A stretch of 64,000 nt of DNA from Sva-07 sp963715825 (GCA_963715825.1 CAVQSI010000016.1:62001-126000), one strand, 5' to 3'. Shown: positions 25,372 through 37,205, counted from the first letter of the stretch. Made by a program: numbers and translations. Notes: a model not told the origin generated them from the sequence alone.

Positions 25372-28300
25372 TCAGGGAAGGCTGATCTCGCCGTTCGTCG
25401 GCGTCAGCGTCGCCCTGCCCTGAGCGTCGATCACGAGGGTGATCGAGGCGCTCTTCGCTCCGGCCGTCGCCCAGATGCTGTACGAGCCTGCCGGCAGGTC
25501 GCTGTTCAGGCTGTAGACGCCGCCCGCGATCGAGGTGGTGGTGCGGTCGGTCTCCACCGGCGTGCACGCAGTGGTCGGTGTCGGTGGCATCGGCGGGTTC
25601 GGGGGGCACACCACCACGGTGGCACCGACGACAGCCGGGGGTGCGGCGGCAGCATCGGTCACCGTCCCGGTGATCTTTGGCTGGAGTACCGCGCCGATGT
25701 CCTCGGTGAGCGCTGGGGTGAGCGCACTGACCGGACCGGACTTGGTCAAGAAATCCGGGTGCGACACGCGCCACCTGGTCGGCTTCGTGTTCTCCTTCAC
25801 CGTGACGGTTCTGGTGCCAGCGGCGCTCGGTGGGCCGGTCGTCTCGGACTCGATGACGTCTCCGAGGTCGTTCAGGATCGCGACCGTCGCTCCGTTGACC
25901 GGCAGCGGGTCTGGGCTCCCTGGAGTGGTGACGGTGAAGTCGTACGTGACGTCGCGAACTGTCAGGTTGATCGTCGGAGCTACGGGGGTGCCCGTGGGCG
26001 CTACCACCACCGTTGCCGATCCCTCGCCGACGCCGATCTGATCGTAGGAGAGCGTCCAGGTCCTCGACGAGGCGCCGGGGCCGGAGTCGAGCACGATGGA
26101 GTACACGCCCGGTGCGGTGACCGAACCCTTCACGTCCGCCATACTCGGTGCCGTCGCAGTGATGACGTCGGTGCCGACCGGGGCGCCGGGAATCGAGCCG
26201 CTGACGGTGGGCTTCTCCGCAAGCGTGACGGGAACGGCCGGGTTGTTGATGATCGCGCTGGGGATGGAGACCTTCTGGGTTCGATACCCAGTTGCTGACA
26301 CCGTGGCTTCGAGCATCCCTGATGCGGGAACTGCAGGGTTGCGGAACTCGAACGGTGTCGAGGTGGATCTGTCGGCGAGCGTTTCCCCGCCGGAGAGTGT
26401 GACCGTTGCAGTCGTCGGACCGGAAACGCTGCACGCGGACGAAACGAGGGAGGGCCAGGTTGACGCCCTTGACGTCGCCGATGGCGACGATGGTGTTGCC
26501 GGACTGCTGGGTCGGGTACGGGCTCGTTGCGGTCGCGACCGCGTAGTACGTGCCGGCTCGCACGTCGAAGATCGTCGTCCCGGGCCGTGGGTTCTCCACG
26601 GCCGACGTCGCGGTGTTCACGAGCGTGATCGCGAGGCCGGGCGGATTGGCCAACCCGTTCTGGTTCGTGACGTTCACCGTGACCACGGCGACTTTGTCGA
26701 TCTCGACGTTCTGGGTGACCGCCGATCCGAGTGGTCCCACCGAAAGTGGTGAGACGTCGGTGTCGAAGTAGCCGGTCTGGGTGACCGAGAGGCTGTAGTC
26801 GGCGTTGGCCGGCACATCGAACCAGTAGCGGTCGCCGCTGATCACGGCCCCAGGGCTCGTGAGCCCCGGATTGCCGACAACGATCGTGTAGGTGTTGCCG
26901 CCACCGACGAGCGTCATTTCGGCGCCGTTGGCGAGAGGGATACGCGTGTTGGTACCGGTGCGTTGCTGTGCGGTTCCCTGTAGCCGGGTGAGCCGTGGCA
27001 CCGGGAGCGATGCCGGCGTTCCGATGCGTCGGCCGTCCACCACCGGCAGAGCGACGGTCACTTGCAGGCTGACGGGCAGCGGGAGTGACGTCACCGGATC
27101 GAGTGCGCCGTGAAGGGGATCGTTGAAGGTGAGCGTGTACGACCCGACCTCGGGCGCCACGTCCTCCACGATCAAGATGTTCGAGCTGCCACGCTTTTCG
27201 AATCGGAACGACCCCGGCGCGGTGGCGCCGGTCGCTGACGTGAACGTGAGGTTCGGGCCCGTGTCGGGGAACGCAGGATCGAGGGTGGGGAACGCGCCGG
27301 GGCCGAGGTTGATCTCGACGTCGTTCGTGGTGACCTCGTAGATGAACGTCGGCCCGTCCTGGGGGCCGAGTCCCGCCGTGACGGGGGCCCGCAGTGTCGC
27401 CTCGACGAGTGTGTAGCCCGGCAGGATGGGCGGTGCGGTGATGAGGTGCGACCCGACCGGCATGGACTCGAAGGTGTACGTCCAGAAGCAATCGGCGGCC
27501 GAGGTGCACGTCGGAGAGCTGACGGCGGGCAACGACGTGCGGCTTCCGTCGTCGGGGTTGAGGTTGCCGGCGAGACCGCCGTTGACGTTGGGGCGGACAT
27601 CTGTCTCGTAGGTGCTCGTGAGGATTGGAGGCGTCGAAGCAAAGAGTTGGACCACCCCGGCCGGCATCGCGTCGTTCTGTGCGATCAGTTTGCCGACCAC
27701 GCTGGCGCGCAGCGCCGGGAGAGGGCGCGACGACGGTGGCCTGGCGGGGCACTTCGTCCTTGAAGGAGGTCGGCACCGTCACCTGCACGATGGCGGGGAA
27801 GGCGATCTCCCTGGTGGGGTCGGCAGTGTCGAACTTGCTGATGCGCAGGCAGTAGTCGCCGGGGGCGATGTCGATGATCTTCGGTCCCACTTCGGGGATG
27901 TCCTCCCGGAGCGACATGTCTGCCGGGCTCGGGAACGCAGTGCACGGTGAGGTACCCAGGTAGCGGTCGAAGACGGCGCCCTCGACAGCAGTTCCATCCA
28001 GGCCGAGCTCGGTGACGGCGTCGACGGAGAGCTGTGATTGGTTGAGCGTCAGATCGAATGGCAGAACGACCACGGGGGCCGACGCTTCCAAGGTGATCAC
28101 GACCGGAGCGAAGTCCTGGTACTCGGGGTGCGACGGCGTCAGCTGGTACTGCCCCGCGGGCCCGGTGATCACGAAGTTGGTCCCGGTCTTGTCCACTCCG
28201 AACTCGATGTCGCCCAGGGCCTCGTCGGTCTTGACCACCTTGACATCGGCTGGGCCGCTCAGGGGAAGCAGGACGGGAGTGCCGTCGGCCTGCAAGCCCC

Positions 28301-31300
28301 GGATCGAACCGGTGATCGTCTTCAACGAGTCGATGTAGAGGTCGATCTCGGTCACCTGGCCAGCGACCAACGGCAACGGGATCGCCCGCGCATCGACGAT
28401 CGGATCTGCTGCAAGCGGCCCGGTACGTGCGTTCTTGAGGTCGAAGCCGGGGAGATCGAGCGTCGCGGTGTAGTTCACCGATGTTGCCGCAGGATTGGTC
28501 GTGGCGACCGGGATGCCGGTGAGTTCGTAGACGCCGCCGACCGGGGGGCCGCTCGGTCGACTCGGCACCGTGCCGGTCAGAGCCACGCCGCCCGGCGCCA
28601 CCAAGGTGAGTCCTGCATCCCGCGTGATCGCAGTCCCCGACGTCTTGTCGAAGAGGCGAACCCGCACGGTGGCGAGCTCGGTGAAGGTGGCGTTGACGTT
28701 GGTGATACTGCCGCCCGGCTGGAGCTGGGCAGGATCGGGTGTCGGTGGTGGTGTCGTGCCGAACGGTTCGCGTACGTGGTTCGGGAGATCGTCGAACGTG
28801 ATGCTCCAGGTGCCGGCGATGGCGTTGGCGAAGGTGAACTCGCCACCCGGGTTGGCCGCCGAGACCCAAGCGGAAGGTGTTTCAGTGCGGGTGGCGGTGG
28901 ACGGGTCGGTCGCCTTCACCATGTTCGCGCCGTACTTCGCTGGGCCCGACGTCTGGATGATGACCCTGCCGCTGATCGTTCCCGGATTCTGAGCCGGTGA
29001 GCTCGACGCCGAAGGCGGTTCCGTCGGTGAAGATGTTGGCGTTGGTTCCGGTCGGGGGCACGACCCTCGCCGTTTCGTTGATGATCACCGGTACCGCGCC
29101 CGGCGTGAAGTTCGGCGTGATGAAGTTGTAGCTCGAGGCACCGAAGACCTGGCCGCTCAGCGTCCACGCTCCGGTCGTCGGGGCGCTCGTGGCGGTGGAC
29201 GGTCCGAGCACCGTCACCGGTCGTGGATCGGGAAGGGTCGCCGTGCGCTCCGTCGACGCGAACCCGGTGATCACCGGCGCCGAGGCAGCGATGGCGACAC
29301 CGCCGAGCGGTTCACGCTTGTCGGGGTCGACGCCTTTGTCGAACCAGAACACGGTGCCGGTCAGCGGCGCCGGGGTCTTGACGAGCGCAGCAGCGGCGAG
29401 CCGATCGCTGGCGACGACACCGTTGCTCGGCACGATGTTGGCAAGCGAGATGTTGGCGTCGATGCGATCGTCCGCGGTGACGGTGAACTCGCAGGCCCCC
29501 GGCAGATCCGCTGTCGGGATCAGTTGGGCGACGGCCTCCTTCCTGATCGAGAACGTGTCGAACAGGTCCGGGCCGCCGCCGGTGGGGCCGAAGCTGTCGG
29601 TGATCGTGATGTCGGCGGGGTTCACCGCTCTGCCGTTGCAGACGCCGGTGACGCGGAGTGACGGCTCGTCGACGGCGTCGTACTCGACGGCGGTGCCGTT
29701 GAGACGCGGCTTGTAGATCGTGCCGGTGATCGTCGGGTACGGGTCGGCCTCGATCGGTGGGATGACCAGTGGCCGCACCTCGGCGTCGGTGAGGACGGGC
29801 ACCAGGAACGACATGGCCCGCCCCCGCACCTCGGGTGAGGTGTCGAGGATCTGGTCGTTGCGTACCAGGAAGCCGAGCGGTGACGTCGCTTCGAGTCGAT
29901 ACACGCCGGTGCTCAGCGCCGCCGCCGGGGTCGACCACTTGCCGGCGGCGTCGGCGACGAACGTCCCGGCGGGAACGCCGACGGTGTCGGTGTCGCTCTG
30001 GAGGCGGAACAGGTTGACCGAGTACCCGAGCAGTGGGCCACCCGCAGAGTTGAGCGAGTTGATCATGATGCCCGACGCCTGCCCGAGCCGCTGGAGGCGG
30101 ATCTCGGCGCGTTCGCGAGTCTGGCCGACCGACCTCGTGATCGGCACCGACAGGTTGTAGCCCGAGGCTTGGACGTTGATGGTCCAGGTGCCGATCGGCA
30201 GGTCTTCGAACGTGACGGCGGACGAGTTGGGGTCCTGCAGGACCCGGATGTCGGTCGTGCGCGGCCGGTTGATCGTGACGCGAGCGTTGTTGATGCCGGC
30301 GGGCTCGATGGTCGAGTCCTCGTTGATCACCGAGACCACCAGCGAACCGGTGCCGACATCTGGCGCGCCGGTGCTCTGCGTGAGGGTGATGGTGAGTGGC
30401 GTCGGGGTCTCACCGGCGGTGAGCGTGGTGAACTCGGTGGCGGTCTCGTGCTGGAAGTGCTCGACGGTGATCGTGTAGTCGCCGGGAGGCAGCCGGTCGA
30501 TCTCGAATGCGCCCGTCGGCGAGGTGGACGCCCGGAAGCGGAGTTCGCCGGTCGACACGATCAGGCCGGCGCTCTCGATGCCGCCGCCGCCCGAGCTGAC
30601 CACGACACCTGAGAGCGTGCTGGTGGTGCTCGTCATCGGGAAGTCGACGTTGGGGACCGAGCCCTGCAAGTCGACCCGCCGGCTGTTGGTGACGTAGCCG
30701 TCGAGTTCGGCCTGCACCGTGTATTCGGCGGGCGCCGGCATCTGCGGCAGGCTGTAGAACCCGACGTTGCCCTCGGTGAGTGTGGTGGTGGTGAGGGTGG
30801 TCTCGCCGTTCGACGCCGTGACGGCGACGCCGCCGAGACCGTCGCCGTTGGTGGTGACCACGCCGGTGATCGTGCCGAGCCCCGGGACCATCTGCAGCGC
30901 AATGCCGGTCGGGGTGTCGCCGGGGGCGAGCCGCACCTGGCGGACCGCCGTGGCGAATCCGCGCAGCGTGGCGGTGACCGTGTACACACCCGGCGTGCTG
31001 ACGCCCTGCAACGACCACGTGCCGTTGCCCGACGCCGAGGTGGTCACGAATTCGAGCGTCCCGTCGGTGATGCGGACCTCGGCGCCACCGAGGGCGCCCG
31101 CCGGGCCGACGACGGTGCCGCTGAGCGAACCGTTGGCCGGCTTCATCACCACGTCGAGATCGATCGGTGCCGCGTCGCCGCGGGGTGTCAACACGAACGA
31201 CTGGGTGTCGTATCCCGGGCTGGAGAACGACACTTCGTAGCTCTGGCCCTGCAGGACATCGGTGAACAGCCACACGCCGTCAGCACCCGGCACGGTCGAG

Positions 31301-32592
31301 TCGGGCTCGATGGCCACGGTGCGGCGCGTCGGCGAGCCCACGATGTCGTTGAGCGTCGTGGTGCGTGCCGACCAGATCTTTCCTTCCGGCTCGGCGGGTT
31401 GCGCAGCGCGCAGTCCGATCGGGGTTGCTGTCTCGCTCGGAGCGGCGCCGAGTGTGATCGGCGTCAACGCCACCGCCACGGTGGTCGGGTCGCCGTCGAT
31501 TTCGACGGTGCCGCGCAGGATCGTGGCCTGCGGTTCGGGAGCGGCTGCCTCCTGGTCGCTGTCGGGCAGCGGCGCTCCGTTCGACAACGTGTCCGGGATG
31601 CCGTCGCCGTTCGTGTCGATGGCCGTGATCGGACGACCCTCCGAGTCGACGAGGTTGTCGGGGATGCCGTCGCCGTTGGTGTCGGTGCCGGTGATCGGGT
31701 TGCCGTCGGCGTCGACGAAGCTGTCGGGGATGCCGTCGCCGTTGGTGTCGGTGGCGGTGATCGGGTTGCCGTCGGCGTCGACGAAGCTGTCGGGGATGCC
31801 GTCGCCGTTGTCGTCGATCCCGATGATCTGCACCGTGGCTTCGGAACCGGTGTCGCGGTTCGAGAGCCAGAGCGCGGCCCCGCCGATGGCGGCGAGCCAC
31901 AACGCCACCACGGTCAGCCCCGCGATCACCATTCGGAACCGGTGAGCGAACAGTGGACGTTGCACGTACGCAGCGGTGACCGACGTGCTCGACGCACGGC
32001 CCCGAGCAGTGATCAAGATGTTGTGCTGGGTTCGTTCCCCCGACCAGTGTCGGGGGCCCTTGACATCGGCCCTCGCCACCGCCCGCTGTCCGGGTTGCAG
32101 CGTCATCGACGGCGGCGTGAACGACACCGCGACATCGGGGGCCTCCCCGGTGAGCGCGACGTTGACCGGCAGCGTCTCGTTGTTGGTGACGTCGAGGTGG
32201 AACTTCGCCTTGCGGCGGGCGCGGATCGTCGAGGGCTGTGGCACCAGCTCGACCTGGGCGACCGACTGGATCGACACGGTGAACGGGGTGAGTACCGCCC
32301 GGTCGCCCGGTCGGTTCGACGTGGCTTCGAACGCTGCGGCGTGCTGTCCGATCCCGAGCATGCGCGGCACGACCACGACGACGTCGGTCGTCACCGAGGT
32401 ACCGGCAGGAACCGCCACGCGGACCGGCGCCGGCGCCGCCACCTCGGCCAGAGGATCCTGGGCCAGTCCGACGACGGTGACCGTGTAGACCGCGTCGATC
32501 GTGCCGTCGTTGGAGATCTCGACCTGACCGAGGACGGACTCACCCGGCGATGCAGCGACCGATGGTGTCAGGGCGACGAGACGGAAACTCAT
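25372..32592 (-). CDS. giant membrane-anchored Cna-B/Ig-repeat protein, three apparent frameshifts
   Basis: Third and longest of three paralogues. Segments read (5' to 3' on the minus strand) 32592 to about 28980, to about 27724, to about 26431, to 25372; each shift equals one extra base (GGGAACG at 28979-28980, the CCC run at 27723-27725, and GTGCAGC at 26431). Removing three bases gives about 2405 residues. Residues 1-210 are a two-part Ig/NEW3-like region with no signal peptide, 221-243 a TM helix preceded by Arg/His (cytoplasmic N-terminus), 258-340 a DxNGDGIPD calcium-type repeat, then over 15 carboxypeptidase-regulatory/Cna-B-like modules (motifs such as GVYTVTATLRG and PGDYTITVEHF). 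Likely an extracellular stalk. The ATG overlaps the preceding paralogue's stop. Confidence 0.78.
31597..31830 (-). repeat. 66-bp tandem repeat encoding calcium-binding-type motif
   Basis: Four repeat starts (GATGCCGTCGCCGTT at 31597, 31663, 31729, 31795) are exactly 66 bp apart. Each unit encodes 22 residues of the form DTNGDGIPDSFVDADGNPIT, like thrombospondin type-3/EF-hand-like Ca2+ loops. Two middle units are nearly identical, implying recent duplication. Confidence 0.9.
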
Positions 32593-35021
32593 GGTGTGAC
32601 GATGAAGTCGGGCACGACGATGTTCGCTCCGGGCTGCGTGCGCACCACTTCGGAGTCGAGCGGATCGGACGCATCGGGGCTCGGGAACACGGCCACCACG
32701 TAGCTGACGGGCGCGTCGAGCGCACCGAAGCTGTAGGCGCCGGTGGCGTCGGTGGTGGTGGTCGCTCTGGGTGTCACCGGGAACAGCGCCGCGTCGTACA
32801 GCTTCATCGTGTACTGGCGGACCGCGACATCGGGTGCCACCACGCGGCCCGACAGGCTCGCCTGCTGGCCGAGACGCACGGTCAAGTCCGGCACGGGGTT
32901 CGTGGACGACACGTTGACGAGGATCACGACGGGCACGGTGCCGACGCGGCTGGCCGTGAGGGTGTAGGCACCTGGCCGGATGTTGGCGAAGTCGAACTCT
33001 CCCGCGACCGGCTCGTCGGCGGTGAGCAACACCAGGTCCTCGGCGCCATCTGTCAGGCTCACGGTTGCCTGCGATGCGGGAGATCCGTCCACGTCCTCGA
33101 CCACGCCGCGAACGGTAGTGCGCTCAGGAGACAAGCTGACGTCGACCCCCGTCTGGTTCTGTGTGCCTGCCAGCGGGTCGAGATCGACGACTCGAACCTG
33201 GGGGATCGTTCCGGCGCCGGAGAATGTCAACGTATAGGTGCGAGGTGCCGGCAGATTGAAGAACGAATACGTGCCACCGGCCGCTCCCTGGCTGACCACC
33301 GCCGTGCTGCGGTTGATGTCGCCGCCGCTGATGGTGACGCTGAGACCGCGAGCGGGCGCTCCGTTCACGAGCGCCCGGCCGCTGACCGAACCGGTCGAGG
33401 GGATGAGCTGCACATTGAAGTCCTGGTTCGGTGTCAACGTCTCGAGCGAGACCGTGCGCGCCTCGGTGGAGAAGTTGGGGGCGCTGATCGTGACCGTGTA
33501 CTGGCCGGGGACTGCGAGGTCGCGGAGCGTGAACGATCCCACGTCGCCCTCCGTCAGCGACACGGTCTCGACGCGGTTGGTGCCGTCGGTGGCGATGACC
33601 GTGGCACCGCCGAGTGGGCTGCCGGGCGAGCTGACCGTCCCGGTGATCACGCCGTTGCCGGGGCGCAGCGAGATCTCGACACCTTCGAGACCCCCGTCGG
33701 GTGAGAGGACGATCCGTCGCGTCTCCGGGGCGAACCCGGGCTTCGTGACCACCATCTCGTATTCACCCGGCGAAGGGATGTCGGGAAGCACGAAGGTGCC
33801 ATCGGGGCCGACCTCGACGGTGGCGACGACACCTGGCGTTTCCGTATCGGCCTGACCTGGTGCGATCAGGGTGACCGTGACACCACTGGGGTCGTCGACG
33901 TCGACGGTGCCCTCGATCGGTACCGGGATCCCGCCGATCTCGATCGGCTCGAGCACGGTGGTCTCACCCAACACGACCTCGATGGGAACCGAATCCTCCG
34001 CGGTGGGCGTGTTGCCGTACCAGATCTGGTTGACACCTGAGCCGGTGATCTGCAGGAGGTACGTGCCCGCGCCGAGGTTCGAGAACGTGAACGCGCCCTC
34101 GTCGTCGGTGGCCGCCGACGCCACGGGGGTCTGGTCGTCGGTCGCGACGTACAACTCGGCGGTCGCACCCGAGAACCCGACCCCGGTGGTGCGCGACACC
34201 AGCGTGCCGCGCACGGTGCCCGGATTGGCCGGCACGACGGCACCGCCGGCGCCGCCAGTGCTGAGTGCCGCGTCGATCACATCGGTGGATACCCGCGCCT
34301 CTTCGACCACCCGGTCGAACGACGTGCTGAGCACCGCGGCGAACACCGCAGCGGCGGTGAGCAGGCCGAGCAGGGTGAGCATCCACCGTCCGATTCGCGG
34401 TCGTTGGATGAAGGTCGCGAGCGCCTCGACGTCGGTCTCGGCGTGGACCCCGAACGTGAAGGTCCGCGGACGCGGTGGGCCGAACCACGCCCGGCCCCGC
34501 TCGGCGGTGACCTGGATGACCTGTTCGCGCCCGGGCGCCACGACGACCTCGGCGGGGTCGAAGGTGAACTCCGCCAGATCCTCCGGGTCGACGGCGTAGG
34601 CGGACGCAGTGACCGGCGCGTTGCCCTCGTTGCCGATCACCATGCCGAACGTCGCCCGCCGCCCGGCGGTGATCATCATCGGATCCATCTGCAGCGAGGT
34701 CTTCGTCTTGGGCTGGACGGCCAGTTCGATCTGACTGAGCTCGAAGCTGCCCGGATCGTCGTCGGACGAGACGTTCACGGTGAGTGTGCGTTGCGACGCC
34801 GGGTAGTCCACCGGCAGCCGGAGGTTGACCGCGACGTTGGCGGTCTCGCCGGGGAACAGCGAGAGCCGGGCGGGCTCGATCTCGACCCAGCTCGGATCGA
34901 GACCGAACACCTGCACCCGGTAGGCGTCGATGACCGACGACGAGTTGGTGACCGCGACGGAGATCAGCCCGGATTCGCCTGGCGCGACAGCGACCGTGTC
35001 CGGCCATGCGAGTGTTTTCAC
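32589..35021 (-). CDS. membrane-anchored Cna-B/Ig-repeat protein, paralogue 2
   Basis: An 810-residue protein with the same layout as its neighbours. Residues 1-205 are two Ig/NEW3-like halves (FPGETANVAVNLRLPVDYPA; VVVAPGREQVIQVTAERGRAW) ending in the shared FIQRPRIGR. Residues 213-232 are a TM helix. From about 260 there are repeated carboxypeptidase-regulatory-like modules with 'G.Y.L.....G' endings (GTYLLQITGSGV, GEYEMVVTKPGF, GQYTVTISAPNF, GAYTLTASRVG). There is no signal peptide, and positive charge before the TM predicts N-in, C-out. It has a GTG start overlapping the upstream stop (GTGA) and a stop overlapping the next start, so the operon is fully coupled. Function unknown. Confidence 0.82.
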   Translation of the reverse strand: MKTLAWPDTVAVAPGESGLISVAVTNSSSVIDAYRVQVFGLDPSWVEIEPARLSLFPGETANVAVNLRLPVDYPASQRTLTVNVSSDDDPGSFELSQIELAVQPKTKTSLQMDPMMITAGRRATFGMVIGNEGNAPVTASAYAVDPEDLAEFTFDPAEVVVAPGREQVIQVTAERGRAWFGPPRPRTFTFGVHAETDVEALATFIQRPRIGRWMLTLLGLLTAAAVFAAVLSTSFDRVVEEARVSTDVIDAALSTGGAGGAVVPANPGTVRGTLVSRTTGVGFSGATAELYVATDDQTPVASAATDDEGAFTFSNLGAGTYLLQITGSGVNQIWYGNTPTAEDSVPIEVVLGETTVLEPIEIGGIPVPIEGTVDVDDPSGVTVTLIAPGQADTETPGVVATVEVGPDGTFVLPDIPSPGEYEMVVTKPGFAPETRRIVLSPDGGLEGVEISLRPGNGVITGTVSSPGSPLGGATVIATDGTNRVETVSLTEGDVGSFTLRDLAVPGQYTVTISAPNFSTEARTVSLETLTPNQDFNVQLIPSTGSVSGRALVNGAPARGLSVTISGGDINRSTAVVSQGAAGGTYSFFNLPAPRTYTLTFSGAGTIPQVRVVDLDPLAGTQNQTGVDVSLSPERTTVRGVVEDVDGSPASQATVSLTDGAEDLVLLTADEPVAGEFDFANIRPGAYTLTASRVGTVPVVILVNVSSTNPVPDLTVRLGQQASLSGRVVAPDVAVRQYTMKLYDAALFPVTPRATTTTDATGAYSFGALDAPVSYVVAVFPSPDASDPLDSEVVRTQPGANIVVPDFIVTP

Positions 35022-37201
35022 GGACTCGCCGCCAGGCTCGTGTTGACCGTGGCGTTGACGCCGGCCTCGACCTGCAGTGAGACCACCTTGGTGGCGAGGC
35101 CGGGCTTCTCGAACTCGAGGGTGTACGAGCCCGGAGCCACGCCGGAGAAGGAATACGTTCCCGCGGGATTCGATGCACTGATCGTGACGCGGGTGCGCGG
35201 TGTGCCGTCGCTCAGCGTGATCTGCACCTCGCCGACCCCGCCGCCGCTTGCCGACACCGTGCCGCGGATGACCGACGTGTCCGGCAGCAGGAGCACCTGG
35301 CCGAGGTTCTGTTCCGCGCCGCCGAAGAAGAAGGCGCTCAATGTCTCGGTCTGGAACCCGGGCGCCTTGATGCTGACGGTGTAGTTGCCCGGCACGGGGA
35401 GGTCGGTGACGGTGAACGTTCCGGCACCGCCGCCGATGCCACCGGTGGTCAGCGTGGTCGTGGTCGACTCGGTGTTGTCCCCGAGCACCGTGACCGTCGC
35501 GCCACCGACGGCGACACCGTCCTGTCCGACGGCGATGCCCGTGACGATCCCGCTGCCGCCGGAGAGCGCAACGTTGACGCCGTTGCGGTTCTGGCCGGCG
35601 TCGAGGCTGAGCGCGATGGTGCTGGAGGTGTAGCCGGGGAACTCGAACGTGATCGAATAGGTCTGCGGCGTCGGCAGCCCGATGATCTGGAACTGCCCCA
35701 CGTTGCCGGTGGTGGGCGTGACCGACCTGATCACCAGATCGCCCGATCGTGCCGTGACCGCAACGCCGCCGAGCGGGCCCTGACCGTTGCCGAACACGGT
35801 TCCGCTGATGGTGCCTGTCGCGGCCGAGAGCTGCACGGTGTTCAGCACCGTGGTCTGCCCGCCGCTGAGCGACTGCTCGAACTGCTGGGTCTGGAATCCT
35901 TCGCCTTCCACCGTGACCAGATAGGTCGCGGGCGTGGCCAACCCGGTCAGGGTGAAGGTGCCGTCCGTCGTGATCACCGGAGCGACCTCCGCGCCGCCGC
36001 CGGTGCTCCCGTCATCGCGTTCGACCACCTGGCTGGCACTGACGGTCAGCGGGGTGCCCAGTGCGTCGGGTGGAACCTCGACCTTGCCGAACAGTTCGCC
36101 GAGGTCGCCGATCATCTCGACATCGAGGTCGTCGCGCACCTCCAGCGGATCGAGCCGGACCTCTTCTGCGGTCGCAGCGTCGCCGCCGTTCTGGAACCAC
36201 ACCGTCTGGTAGCCGTCGGAACTGAATCGGACCTTGTAGGTGCCCGGGATGAGGCTCTGCAGCGAGTACGTCCCGTCGTCGGCGGTGGCAGCGGAGCCGA
36301 TCGGCTCGAGGATGCCGTCGGCGGTGACCCGCAGCGCCTCGACGGTGATGCGAGGGATGCCGGTGCCGGTCGTGGTGGCGCTCACGATGCCCTCGATGGT
36401 GGCTGCCACCCGTGCGATGGGGATGTTCTCCGGTCCCGTGAGGAAATCGGTACCGACCGCCTTGGCCGGTGCTTCGGTCCGCCGGAGCTCGGAGACGACG
36501 AACAAGAAGATGAACGCCCAGAGCAGCACGATCGACGCGAGGATCAACGCGGTCAGCAGTCCGCGCGGGATCTTGGCTCGCTGGCGGAACGTTGCGAGTT
36601 CCTCGACGGCGACGTCGCCGGTGCGGGCGGTGACCTTGATCGTGCGTGTGACCGGGTCGCCGAACCACGGTCGCTTGCCGCGCAGCTCGATCTCGACCGG
36701 CGCCTCCTGCTCCTGGGGGATCACCAGGCTCATCGGGTCGGGGGTGCAGTCGATGTCGCGGTTGGGCTCGAGCGCCTCGATCATCACGTCGGCGGTGGTG
36801 TTGCCGGTGTTGTGGACGGTGGCGGTGAAGCGGGCGACCGCACCGCCCGTGACGATGCGTGGCGTGATCGTGACGGCGAGCGCCGGCGACGGCGTGACGG
36901 TCAGCCAGAAGTCGTGCACGGTCTGACGATCGGCGTCGAGCGTCGACACGATCCGCACGATCACGAGGTAGTCGCCCGCAGGACACGTCTTCGGGATGTC
37001 GAACACCAGAGCCAGCTGTCCCGAGGTCTCGGGGAACAGGCTGATCAACGGCTGGTCGAGGCGGATCCAGTCGGGGTTGATGCCGTCGATGATCGCCGTG
37101 ATGCCGTCGATGACGTCGGCGTTGTTGGTGACGGCGATCTCGACGCGACCGCTTCGTCCGGGTTCGACGGTGAGGTGGCTCAGCTCGAGGTCGGTCTTCA
37201 T
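35018..37201 (-). CDS. membrane-anchored Cna-B/Ig-repeat protein, paralogue 1
   Basis: A 727-residue protein, first and shortest of the three. Residues 1-205 hold Ig/NEW3-like domains (VEPGRSGRVEIAVTNNADVI, RPWFGDPVTRTIKVTARTG, ELATFRQRAKIPRG) and correspond closely to those of paralogue 2. TM helix about 215-237 (LLTALILASIVLLWAFIFLF). Then about six Cna-B/carboxypeptidase-regulatory-like repeats (GTYKVRFSSDGYQ, ATYLVTVEGEGFQ, GNYTVSIKAPGFQ, GSYTLEFEKPGL). I chose ATG 37201 over the longer frame to 37261, because 37201 sits 4 nt after the upstream stop and aligns with paralogue 2. Position directly after the DUF4255 gene ties it to the eCIS. Confidence 0.82.
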   Translation of the reverse strand: MKTDLELSHLTVEPGRSGRVEIAVTNNADVIDGITAIIDGINPDWIRLDQPLISLFPETSGQLALVFDIPKTCPAGDYLVIVRIVSTLDADRQTVHDFWLTVTPSPALAVTITPRIVTGGAVARFTATVHNTGNTTADVMIEALEPNRDIDCTPDPMSLVIPQEQEAPVEIELRGKRPWFGDPVTRTIKVTARTGDVAVEELATFRQRAKIPRGLLTALILASIVLLWAFIFLFVVSELRRTEAPAKAVGTDFLTGPENIPIARVAATIEGIVSATTTGTGIPRITVEALRVTADGILEPIGSAATADDGTYSLQSLIPGTYKVRFSSDGYQTVWFQNGGDAATAEEVRLDPLEVRDDLDVEMIGDLGELFGKVEVPPDALGTPLTVSASQVVERDDGSTGGGAEVAPVITTDGTFTLTGLATPATYLVTVEGEGFQTQQFEQSLSGGQTTVLNTVQLSAATGTISGTVFGNGQGPLGGVAVTARSGDLVIRSVTPTTGNVGQFQIIGLPTPQTYSITFEFPGYTSSTIALSLDAGQNRNGVNVALSGGSGIVTGIAVGQDGVAVGGATVTVLGDNTESTTTTLTTGGIGGGAGTFTVTDLPVPGNYTVSIKAPGFQTETLSAFFFGGAEQNLGQVLLLPDTSVIRGTVSASGGGVGEVQITLSDGTPRTRVTISASNPAGTYSFSGVAPGSYTLEFEKPGLATKVVSLQVEAGVNATVNTSLAASP

Positions 37202-37205
37202 GCGG

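Noticed and set aside
31597..31830. CRISPR array
   Set aside because: 66-bp units are contiguous, code in frame for a Ca-binding-type motif and have no unique spacers; no cas genes.
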